In this document: piece after piece, positions 44,858 to 55,540 of the stretch
How positions within the stretch are numbered: position 1 is the stretch's first letter
How the letters are laid out: every line of letters begins with the position of its first letter
Source: Ambrosia x helenae
Lineage: Eukaryota; Streptophyta; Magnoliopsida; Asterales; Asteraceae
DNA length: 64,000 nucleotides
Assembly (NCBI GenBank): GCA_030844895.1
Contig: CM061234.1
Span: forward strand, 10,571,173 to 10,635,172
Direction: 5' to 3'
Made by a program: the position numbers and the translations under genes
Notes under the pieces: model-generated
What the model was told of the DNA's origin: nothing
The model's database searches: none
What the model saw: the letters and a program-made list of their open reading frames with translations, nothing else

Positions 44858-45402
44858 CCATATCATTGTCTGCAAATTACGATTCATTCTCAACAACAGA
44901 TCATTAGTCCTTCACCTCAGCTTCATCGGATATCCAGTATCTTACTTCGTTACAGGTATTTATGTTGTATGTATTCGGTTTTAGTTTATGTGTATCATAT
45001 GCGAGCTCAATGAACGTATTAATTACTCCATCTTCTTTGTTTTAACCAGCAACTAAGTCTCAAGATATCATCGTGTTCTGTTTTTATGATTTGAAGATAT
45101 TAATGTAGTCGCCTTCATTGAGATTTGTTTTTATGTTTAGTTACTTCAAGTCGTCTTCTGTTTAGAAAATTCAAGTCACCCGTCTTTATATTTGATGTGT
45201 ACAACAATCATAATCAATGTGCATTAACGCCTAAATGGTTCACGTGGGTCTAGTGTTGGAACCGAACTTTGTGGAACCTTTTGGAACCGAACCGTACCAT
45301 GTATAAAAAGGGTCGGTTCCGGTTCTTGAAATATGTATTAATCGGTTCTCAGGTCGGGTCCGGGTCAGTTCTTGATGGTTCGGAACCTTTGCACACCCTT
45401 AA
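44577..45402. mobile_element. hAT-type MITE rich in GGAACC
   Basis: The direct repeat GAACTATT occurs at 44569-44576 and 45403-45410. The element begins CGGGGTGAGCAAAAGAACC and ends CCTTTGCACACCCTTA, giving imperfect inverted repeats, and carries many GGTTC/GAACC words in its arms. A (TA)n run sits at 44830-44857. Like the element at 40366 it fits hAT. Confidence 0.75.
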
Positions 45403-45821
45403 GAACTATTATGGATCACACATTTTTAAAAGCAATTTTTTACCTCAAACGCATAATCATAAGAGGGTTTTTTTTTTTTGCATTTATAAATAAGTGTATA
45501 TTATCAATTGTCAATTATATATATGTATATTGTCAAATATATACATATGATACTTATTTTGAAATTCAAACACATATACACATTTGTGTAAATTAGAATT
45601 TTAACCGTAATATTTCTTTTTAGACACATATGTACAATATTTATTTTTTAGTTTCAGACACGTATATACATATATATGTATAAATACTAAAAAAACTTAC
45701 CGGAAAACGTGCAATTTACCAAAATAAATAATTAAATAAACAATTTTTTTACCTTTGAAAAATTTATGGTACGTAATGGTTACAATTCTCGATTAAGCAT
45801 TGTTTCTTAGATGATCCTATG

Positions 45822-47307
45822 TAGGGTTGTTCACGAGCCGAGTTGTACCAAAAGGACCTTTGCTCATGCTTTACTCACAAATCGAACCGATCTGAGCGGC
45901 TCATTTACAACCGAGCCAAAAAGCGAGTCAGCATTTTTTGAGCGCCAAATTTTTTCAAGCGAGCGTCGAGCGAGAAACGAGCGGGGAGTAATTTAGACAA
46001 CCATGAAATTGGGAAGTTTTCTTCAACGTTTTCGTTGTCGAGTGGCAACTAAGGTTAAACTATCCGTCGAGGACACTAATATTGAGGTCCGAGTGACCGA
46101 GAATGATGCTTAGGTTGAGGCTGGTGAGGCAATGAGCATACTACACAAAAAATTTGTCGCATTGTGGCGTAGGGTGATTAGCGACGGACGACTAATAACA
46201 TAAAGAAGTCAAGCCTGTCACGTTACGACTTAGAGTTTTACTATTAAACTTAGTGTTAAATTTTTATTTGATAAAGTGTGATAGTCATATTTTATTTGCA
46301 TATATTGGGTCAAATTTTACGTATAAAGCTATAAATATTACTATGATTTGTGGGTGTATATATAATTATATATCATCATCATCATACTCAGTTAATCCCA
46401 CCTATAGCAAAGCTAAGGTAGGGTCTGAGGAGGGTAAGATGTAGACAACCTTACAACCGATCCGAACCAAGCAAATCGGCTCATTTACAACCGAGCGAAC
46501 GACTGAGCACAGGGACAGATTCAGTGCATTATCTCCCAGTTTTGAACATTTGTTTATGTGCTAAAATTTAGAAAAGGCTCCTTCCTACAACCAAAACATA
46601 GAGATAGAAGGAAATACAGAGGGTTAGAGAAGAGAATGGAGTAAAGAGAATTTGCTTTCTAAATGTTTTCCGTGAAAGTTCCGTTGGTAATTTACAGGTT
46701 CTCTCCGGTCAACTATTTTAGGAACTTATTGGTGTAGGTGGTGATTGGATTAATTAAATATTATTATTTTTCTTATATTAAGCCCTTTAAGTTTAAGTTA
46801 TGTGACAAAATAAATCTTTTAGTTTGGTTTAAAATTTAAACTATCCTAAGGTTAACGATTTACTATTATCTTTTAATGATGACTAATTAAAAATAGTTTG
46901 TTTTGTTTTAAATTTTTGTAAAGCCTATAGCTAAACATTTAATATTAAATATTAATCGTTACTACTCAATGAGCCCATAAACAATGTGTTTTAGTGTTGT
47001 GATTTATAAGTGTTGTTTGTTTTCCTAATTTGTAAGTTATTTTTTTTACTTTTGGTTCATTATACATTCTATAGTTTGATAGAAAAATATATTCAATGCC
47101 ATTATATCATTAAAGTAAGTAAAATAAGTACGAAGAAGGCGTTTTACCCGACCCATTTTAACCCGACTTGTATTGTCCCGCCTTCTTATAATCTAACCAA
47201 TTTGTGCCCCCCGTCAAAAATTATTCTGAATCCGCCACTGGCTCAGTGAGCACTTTTCGAGCATTCTCCAAACGAGCGGCGAATGGTGAACGATTTGAAC
47301 AACCCTA
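45822..47307. mobile_element. hAT-like element with internal insertion
   Basis: The ends are TAGGGTTGTTCACGAG and (reverse complement of the right end) TAGGGTTGTTCAAATCG. Flanks ATCCTATG and ATCCTAAT share six of eight bases, consistent with an aged 8-bp duplication. Arms repeat GAGCG/CGAGC words. An inner element may run from about 46506 (CAGGGACAGATTCAG) to 47239 (reverse complement CAGTGGCGGATTCAG). Confidence 0.6.
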
Positions 47308-48277
47308 ATCCTAATCCATCTATTTTACTAGATAAGATTGTGATTATTTAGTTAAGAAATTAAGAATATTATATTAATTAAAACTTTTTTAAAAAGTTGA
47401 TGAAAATTTTAAAATCATAAAAAAAATCATATTTGTATACATTTTTTACTACTAGACAAATAACAACAGCAACAACAACAATAATGATAATGTAACTATA
47501 TTAATAACTCAAGTTATAAAAGTTCAAAAAATTTGGCATGAAACACTATTATTAGACCCAGACCAAACGTCAAACCTGAAACCAGAACTCTAAATTCTAA
47601 TCGGTTAGGTTTGCATGAATTGGACCACCTTTTTTTATCGACAAACATGCATGAATTGGACCACCTATGGGTCGACCATCTGTTTTTTTACTAATTAAAC
47701 CAAAATTATTACCATTTACCCATATACTGATATATAAAGTTGGAAATTAATTTTGTAAATTATTTTTTGTTTTTATTTAATATTACAGATTTATTTTCCT
47801 TAATAATGAATAACTTGATTTAAAATGCTTAAAAATATTAAAATATAGTATTTTCTATAATAAAATTTTTAAAGGGGCTAAATATGATAGAAAAGTTCTT
47901 AAAAATTTTTGATTTTTGAATCACTCAAATCAGATTTATAATGAATTAACTATGAATAAAAAATAAAATATATTAAAAATATTTAAAACATATTTTCCGA
48001 AAGTAAAAATACAAATAATGAAATTTGAGATGTAATAAGTTTTTGTAAAATTTATAGAATTTTTGGAGTTGTAAATGTATTTTAAATAATTATTCAAACC
48101 ATTAAATGAATAATATATTATTAAAGATAACTAATATATTGGATGGGGTTAGTGTAAAGGACTTATGATGTGCAAAAGTTTCAAATAGACATATGGTGTA
48201 ATTTTTAAAAATAATCAACACACGGTATAATTTAAGGTAAACATAAAAGCAAAACGTGTAATTATCCCTAATAAGTA
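47308..48277. other. AT-rich spacer
   Basis: No gene or clear element. Frames on both strands are AT-biased. Confidence 0.4.
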
Positions 48278-48280
48278 TTA

Positions 48281-48564
48281 GGGGCTGTTTGGTATGCCTC
48301 TTAATGAGGATCTGAACCATTCAGCGCTGAATGATTCAGCATTCAACGCGTTTTTTTCATATTCTAAATGGAATGGTTAAGGATGAACCATTAAGAATTG
48401 GGATGTTGCTGAACTATTAAGTACTGAACTAGGCTAAACCTTAATGAGACTCCCATACCAATGTGGGACAAGAAAACTAACCATTAAGAGGTTCAACTTA
48501 ATGATTCAACACTTAACCATTCAGACATCTTAATGATTCAGCACTTAATCAACCAAACAACCCC
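48281..48564. mobile_element. Tourist-like MITE, copy 2
   Basis: GGGGCTGTTTGGT at the left and AACCAAACAACCCC at the right, flanked by TTA at 48278-48280 and 48565-48567. Most of its body matches 15489-15810 in order, in the same orientation relative to the numbering, with a 38-bp difference in length. Confidence 0.85.
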
Positions 48565-49090
48565 TTAGTTTTCACCCAAGAGAAATGGTGCGGTGACGAA
48601 GTTCTTCCCCCTCCCTCTATCAAAGAGCTTAAATCATGTAAGGTGCATAAATTGGTGATTAATTTAACAAATGATGAGTAGTTTAGTTTATCGTTATAAT
48701 AAAAAACTATCAACTTATGGTATGTTTGGCAAAATAGCTGGTGGTTGATAGCTGTAGCTTTTCAAATATATTTTGAGGTTTGGCAGAGTAGTTTGAACTT
48801 TTAATATAATGTATAAAATGAGAATAACTAAAAGCTTGTATGCATGTTTTTTTATAGTAGAATATGTATTTGTGTCAATTTACTCATTAAAAGCTCATAG
48901 CTAGTATGAGCTTTTTTAAACGTTAGTACTAGTAGCGCTTCAATATAGAGCTTTTTCTCCTAACATAAAAGTTTCAAACTCATTCAACCAAACAATATTT
49001 TTTTTGTTAAATATGAGTTTTTTTTCTTGAAGTTTAAAATTAAAAGCTCATAAAAGCCTCTTATCATACATACCCTTAGATTAAATCCCC
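48565..49090. other. spacer, possible MITE
   Basis: No gene. About 48720-49065 repeats AAAGCTCATA/TATGAGCTTTT words in inverted orientation, with TTGGCAAAATAGC near the left and ACCAAACAATA near the right. It may be a miniature element; no duplication seen. Confidence 0.3.
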
Positions 49091-49165
49091 TTCTTCCCAT
49101 GTCACAATTCCCACTTCACTACCAACCCCTTTAGACAACAACGGTCCCGTCCCCCTCCCCTGTTT

Positions 49166-49387
49166 TTCTTCGGCTCCAACAATGAACCTCCTATCACCCA
49201 TACAAATGACACTGTATCTGCTTCTGAGCAGCCCGTTCAACCAGCGGTCACAACCTTGGATCCATCACATCAGGAAGCAATTCTCACTGCGATTTTTGGC
49301 GAATCTATTGGAATTAACTTGGAAGGATTTGAAGATAAGATGGAAAGTACTATCAGGGAGGAAGGTGTTAACTCTATTCCCCAATGA
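49166..49387 (+). pseudogene. C-terminal end of LINE ORF1
   Basis: The frame ending TGA at 49385-49387 reads VTTLDPSHQEAILTAIFGES, then INLEGFEDKMESTIREEGVN, without stops. The stop overlaps the ORF2 ATG (ATGA). A C-terminal tail before ORF2 with a short overlap is common in plant L1. The N-terminal gag-like domain is lost through 5' truncation. Confidence 0.6.
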
Positions 49388-52300
49388 ATTTCATGACTTA
49401 TAACATCAGAGGGATTGGAGAGGAGCCCAAAATGCTCTCCACGGGTGAACTTATCAGGAATCAAAATGTGAAGTTTATAGCACTACAGGAAACAATGAGA
49501 AGCGATGGATCTAAAATTCAAGTTCGTAAGATTTGGGGTAGAAGACCAATGGAGTTTGATTGGATAAACGTTGAAGGAACATCTAGTGGCCTTCTCTGCA
49601 TTTGGGATCCGGGATTTTTCAAATGCTCACAGGTTTTTAAACATCGATCAGTCATGATTCTGACAGGTAATCTTTTACAAAATAATGAGATGATTAATAT
49701 CGCCAATATTTATGCACCACAAGGGGTCCCTGCCAAAAAACTGTTATGGGATCTAATCTCGGAACATATGGAATTAAAGGGCGGGACATGGTTACTAATG
49801 GGCGATTTCAACGCGGTTAGGGTGGTTGAAGAAAGAATGAATTCAGTCTTCAACCCAACCTGTGCTGTTGCTTTTAACCAATTCATTGATGATAATGGTT
49901 TATTGGAATACCCAATGGGTGGAAGAAAGTTTACGTGGGTCTCGGACGGAGGCACCAAACTTAGTAAAATCGACCGTGTACTAGTTAATCATAATTTTTG
50001 GAGCAAATGGCCGGAGACAACTTTGACCGCACTTCCCCGTCGGGACTCAGATCATAGTCCACTGGTGTTATCTACGGCCACTATCAACTTCGGCCCCTCC
50101 CCTTTCCGCTTTTTTAATTCATGGCTATCTGCGCCTGGATTTGACTCGCTTGTCAAAGGGGCTGTGGAAGGAGTTAGTATCTCAGGCAGTGCTGATGTTG
50201 TCTTTGCCAATAAGTTGAAAGCAATCAAAGAAGCCATTAAAAAGTGGCTTACACTTGAAAAGGAGAGAAGAATTACCAAAGAAAAAGAATTGAACCATAT
50301 CATAGACTCTTTGGATGGTCTGGTGGAATCACGAGTCTTAACTGAGGAAGAAAAAGAAAGGTGGTCCGAAGCCAAAAAAGACCGGGAGATTCTAAAAGCC
50401 GAGGAAGCACGGGATTTGGTCCAAAGATCGCGCATAAAATGGGCTTTGGAGGGGGATGAAAACACGAGCTTCTTTCACGGTATGGTTAATTTCAACAATA
50501 ATAGTAAGCGCATCAGTGGTTTCTTAATCAATAATGTATGGTGTAACGACCCTGACACAATGAAGCGGGAAGCAAGAAGTTTTTTCGCTAAAAAATATTC
50601 TGAGCCTATGCCCATTAGGCCTTCGTTTTCCTGTCCAAACATCAGGAAGCTTTCGGATGAAGATGTGAACATGCTCGTGGAACCTTTTTCTCCCCAAGAA
50701 ATCAAAGAAGCTATTTGGGATTGTGGTAGTGACAAGGCGCCGGGCCCGGACGGTTTTAACTTTGCATTCATTAAGCATTTTTGGGACTTCCTAAAGGATG
50801 ATATTCTACGAGTATTATCGGAATTTTATGATCATGGCAACATCAGTCGGGGTGCGCTTCATCCTTCACGGTACTTATCCCAAAGAATATTGACCCGGTG
50901 TCCCTAAATGAGTACCGTCCTATTAGCCTGATTGGGTGCATCTCGAAAATTATATCCAAAGTCCTCGCTAACAGAATTAAAAAGGTTATGGACAGCCTCA
51001 TTTCTGAAGTTCAAACCGGCTTTATGTCATCCAGAAACATTCTTGACGGACCGTTAATCTTAAATGAAATCATTGCGTGGGCAAAGAAGCATAAAAAACC
51101 GACTTTCTTGTTAAAAGTTGACCTCGAAAAGGCATTTGACAGCATTAATTGGGGATTTATTGATTCTGTGCTCAACCAAATGGGCTTCAAAGATCGGTGG
51201 AGGAAATGGATTCAGGGGATACTTCAATCGTCTCGTGCATCGGTACTTATTAATGGTTCACCATCTTGGGAATTCCAATGCTACCGAGGCGTCCGTCAAG
51301 GAGACCCACTTTCTCCTTTCATCTTCATAATTGCGATGGAAGCCCTTTCGTGCTTCATGGAGAAAGCCGAATCATTAGGTGCAATTAAAGGTATCAAACT
51401 CCCACACTTTGACGTATCCTTATCGCACCTTATGTACGCGGATGATGTAATGATTATGGGTGATTGGGATAGTAATTGCATTGGAAACATCATTCGGCTA
51501 CTTAGATGCTTTTATCTCATATCCGAGTTGAAAATGAATCATCAAAAGTCTAAAATTTTTGGAGTGGGGGTGAGCAATGAGGCCGTAACTGAAGTGTCCG
51601 ACACACTACGTATTAATCATGGCTCCTTACCGTGTACGTACTTAGGAGTACAAGTAGGGGCAAATATGAATCATATTAGGCATTGGAAAGATGTACTCGA
51701 AGTGTGTAAAGGAAGATTGTCCAAATGGAAGGCGAAAACCTTATCAATTGGTGGACGTGTAGTCTTACTCAAAGCCGTACTGGATAGCCTTCCTTTGTAT
51801 AACTTCTCACTTTTCCGTGCACCTAGTGGAGTTCTAGATCAATTGGAAAAACTTAGAAGACGTTTCTTTTGGGGCGGAAATGATGAAAAAAGCAAAACGG
51901 CTTGGGTGGCTTGGGAGAAAGTAATAAATCCGAAAGATAAAGGTGGGATTGGTTTGGGATCATTAAAACACATGAACATGAGCTTATTACTTCGATGGTG
52001 GTGGCGATATAAATTGGAACCTAGAAGCCTTTGGAGAAGAGTCATTGATTCCATACATCATAATGAACATGCTTGGTCGTTTTTACCTATAAAATCATCC
52101 ATAACCGGGGTTTGGAACGCAATCGTAAAGGTCGGAAAGGATTTTGATGACGCAAATATTAAGGTTGAAAGCTTGTTTAAATGTGTGTTGGGTAACGGTT
52201 CGGGGACTCGGTTCTGGCTCGATTGCTGGATTGGCGAACAACCACTCAGGTACACATTTCCGAATTTGTTTATTTTAGAGTCAAATAAGGGCTGCAATGT

Positions 52301-53030
52301 TGCAGCCCGTTTTTCTCAGTTTGGGAACGCTTGGGTATTGGGTTGGGTTTGGAAACGTGAGCCATTGCAGGAACATGAAAGGCGTGAACTTCTGGACTGC
52401 ACGAACCTGCTTCGGAGCTGCACTCTTTCATCCAATTCAGACGCTTGGAGCTGGAAACCGGATCAAGCTGGAACTTTCTCCATCGCCTCCTGCCGAAGAC
52501 TGCTCTCTGCTGCTGCCGTACCATTCTACCCTTTCGAATGGTGTAATTTGGTGCCGAGAAAGGTCAATTTACTAGCTTGGAGAAGTGAGCAAGAACGCAT
52601 ACCTACTCTCGAGGGGCTGCCGCGAAGAAGTATCATCAACACACCGTCCTTATGCACCTTATGTAGTGACCAGTCCGAAAGCGCTGAACACCTTTTTACT
52701 TCATGCTACTTTGCAACACACATCTGGAATAAAATTTGTGAGTGGTGTCGTATTCCACCGTTCATTATATTTGACTTCAGGGATATTCTAAATGCGCATA
52801 AAATCAACGGGATTGGAAGCAATAAGAAGAAGATTATCAAGGCAATTATCCTAACAACAATTTGGGTGATCTGGTTGACAAGGAACAGGAAAATTTTCGC
52901 AGGAAAACGACCAAATTTGGATCAATGTTTAGGCGAAATCAAGTCGCTCTCCTACAATTGGGTAACCAATAAAGCAAAGCATGTTTCAAAGGAATGGAAG
53001 AAATGGATTGTTTTTGATCTCACTGTGTAA
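49384..53030 (+). pseudogene. LINE ORF2 (endonuclease, reverse transcriptase, zf-RVT) with one frameshift
   Basis: The first frame, 49384-50907, holds an APE-type endonuclease: NIRGIG near the start, LQET, LLMGDFNAV and the catalytic SDHSPL, then the RT start with KAPGPDG. A single missing base near 50851 ends that frame; the reading continues in the next frame (seen open from 50898) to 53030. The second frame carries the RT core: LLKVDLEKAFDS, RQGDPLSPFIF and the YADD box, then zf-RVT with CTLC and EHLF near residues 600-630 of that part. Reverse transcription at the target site is family knowledge. With one frameshift in about 1,210 codons and no further stops seen, the copy is recent but dead as it stands. 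Confidence 0.85.
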
Positions 53031-53171
53031 TGTTATGTTAGGTATGGATGGTACATTTAGATAGGCTTGGCTGGATGGTTTTGTTTATCTTCTTAGCATC
53101 TTGCTATGAGATATCATGTAAATACTTGGGCTTGGTAATAAAATGATGTTTGCCTTTCAAAAACAAAAAAC

Positions 53172-53699
53172 TATTGAATTTAATAGAGGGGCCCATTTCG
53201 GGTATTGGGCACAAACCAAATCCCATTATGGTCAATAATTGGGTATGGCTTGAGGATAAAACGGTAGAAAACCGGTTTTTCATGAGGAGCTAGTCAGTTT
53301 TTTTTTTTTTTTTAATTTCAGTTTCAATTTAGCATTAGAGAATTCATAATAGTGCCCCAAAATTCTTTGAGAGAAAATCCTATAATTTTTTATGGGTTGG
53401 AAGTGGTTGTGAGAGAAGAAAATGAGAAATCTACTGTTTATCGCTATATTTTGGGTTACTTATTTGGGAATCTTTTAGGGAAAAAACGTATTTATTTTTT
53501 AATATTTGTTGAAAGTAATTATGAGTGGAGGAGAGAGAAACTATAATATTTTTTAATATAAAATGTAATTGTGAATGTTTGTGAGTGAATAGGCTCTTAA
53601 AGCGTATTTACCCAATAAAGCCCAATATATGTAAACGATGCAGAGTGTGAACGGATGCCCGTTGGCTACGCTTATTTTCTTAGTGGGCCAGCTTTTAGC
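53172..53699. other. AT-rich spacer
   Basis: No gene. About 53340-53600 resembles an old miniature element (compare 1010-1290). Confidence 0.35.
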
Positions 53700-53701
53700 A
53701 G

Positions 53702-54025
53702 CATTAAATGCCTTTCCAAGAAAAAACTAAATATGATTATATCCTCTTAATTTTAGCTAAAGCATTAACTGCCTTTCCAAGAAAAAAACTAAATATGATA
53801 GGTAATTATGATTCATACACCCACTATTTAGGATTCATACATCCTGACCTACATCACATACCAATAAGAGGCTGCCACATATCCCAAAATGTGATGTCAC
53901 ACCCCAGAATATGACGTCAGAGGGTGTATGAATCCTAGAACCCATATGATAATATCCTCTTAATTTTAGCTAAAGCATTAGCTGCCTTTCCAAGAAAAAA
54001 ACTAAATATGATAATATCCTCTTAG
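53702..54025. repeat. 62-bp tandem repeat interrupted by a MITE
   Basis: Three copies of a 62-bp unit (AGCATTAACTGCCTTTCCAAG, then ACTAAATATGATAATATCC and TTTTAGCTAA) occur, split in the second copy by the element at 53801-53943. Confidence 0.8.
53801..53943. mobile_element. 143-bp MITE
   Basis: Ends GGTAATTATGATTCATACACCC and (reverse complement of the right end) GGGTTCTAGGATTCATACACCC form 22-bp imperfect inverted repeats. A direct repeat ATATGATA flanks it at 53793-53800 and 53944-53951. The size of the duplication fits hAT- or Mutator-type miniatures. Confidence 0.8.
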
Positions 54026-54177
54026 ATTATGGGTAATGGTTAATGTTTTTTAACGGACATTTTTCATCACAACACCATCATAATGCCTTTATAAAAAATG
54101 TATAATAGTTAACCTTTTTTAATTATCCTTTAGTAATTACTTTTTTTATTTTTCTCATCTATGAACATTATACTATA

Positions 54178-54986
54178 CTAGTTTTTATCCCGGGAGCGTC
54201 CCGGGTTGAAATATCTAATATAAAATAATAAAATATATTATTATTATTATAAACAAATCTCTGCCATAAGTTATCATATTCAAATATAAAAAAAAAACGA
54301 ATCTCTGCGCCGGGGTATAAATCTAGTGCCATTACAAATGAATTCGGAAGTTTGTAATCGATCATTCTAAAAATAACTAACATGAAATAAGAAAAAAAAA
54401 AGTTAATTATTGAAATATCGAACGCATTAGTCTAAGGGTTATGTGATGCGTTAAAAAATTCATGGGTATATGATCGGGTATGTAGTTCAGGTATTTGGGT
54501 ATATTGTTTCGGGTAATCGGGTCGGGTATCACCTAATCCCAGACCCGACCCAAACCCACAATTTTTTTTAAACTAATCCCAAACCCGACACAATACCTGT
54601 CGGGTTACAAAAAATAGTCATTTTTTTCTCCGATTTTTATATAGCACTATGGTACTCGTTGGAAAGATAATAAAACGCTCGTTAATTTGGTGTAATTTTT
54701 TTTCTTTAAAAAATCCCGTATATAAAAGATATTAACTATGAGAGGAAAGACGAGAGATAAAATAATAAAGGTTTAATATTTAGATTTAGTAGATTATGTA
54801 TTTAATATATTAGGTTAAAGATTATAATAGATTAGGTTAAATTATATTTATTTCTTTTTTTTAATTGGTTTAGAGTTGCCACATCACATCATATGTGGCA
54901 TCTCTCAAAAGAGAGATTGCATAAGAGTATGACATGTAGGATTAATCTCTTTCCAATATATATATATATATAGATATAGATATAGA
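54178..54986 (-). mobile_element. complete small Helitron
   Basis: The minus-strand 5' end TCTATATCTATATC is at 54986. The 3' end has the hairpin CCCGGGACGCTCCCGGG (about 54187-54203), then ATAAAAA and CTAG at 54178-54181. The insertion is between A (54177) and T (54987). The middle third includes repeated GGGTATC/CCCGAC words. The body is shared with the remnants at 8610 and 32266. Confidence 0.75.
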
Positions 54987-55289
54987 TGTCCCTCTTTCTT
55001 CATGCCTCTATAATGCCTAGGGGACGATATTAAGGGTGTTATCAAGCTCTTTCATGCTCACATAATACCCATTATACATGATCTTATGAATGATTGGATA
55101 TTTGATGCATTCTGGTTAAGAGAAAAAAAAAACACAACTAAGTTAGAACGAACCACAAAAATCAATAAATATATATATACAGCGAAGTACCATTTTGTCT
55201 TTCTTCGAACTTTTTATTATGTTTATCAAAAAATAATTCGCTCACACAATATATGGTTATCCTAGTTTCTACATAAAATTGGCTGAATA

Positions 55290-55540
55290 CTATACACACT
55301 GAAAGAAATATAGGAAGTCGTAAGAAGGGTATCAAACGAACTCCAATTGAACTCATTCAAGTGGCATTTGAAGCGTCTCATGGAACCCTACGATCTTAGT
55401 TTTTATCTTTTCGCTTTTTTGAATTTTTAGCTTGTAGTTTTTAAAATTTACTATATATCATTGTGCTTTTTAGGTAGCATTGTGTCTGTTTCGTATCTTT
55501 ATCATTGTGTCTTTTTTTTTTCCAGAATTGTGTTATATTA
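55290..55540. repeat. dispersed repeat shared with 39240-39560
   Basis: Same order of words as the earlier copy, including CATTGTG units. The LTR at 55541 begins directly after it, inside the repeat. Confidence 0.6.

Larger units (their letters stand above)
49090..53171 (+). mobile_element. L1-type LINE, 5' truncated, otherwise nearly complete
   Basis: It holds the end of ORF1, a complete ORF2 region with endonuclease, reverse transcriptase and zf-RVT parts, and a 3' tail TTTGCCTTTCAAAAACAAAAA near 53155-53171. The only lesion I see in ORF2 is one frameshift. I could not define a target duplication. Confidence 0.85.
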
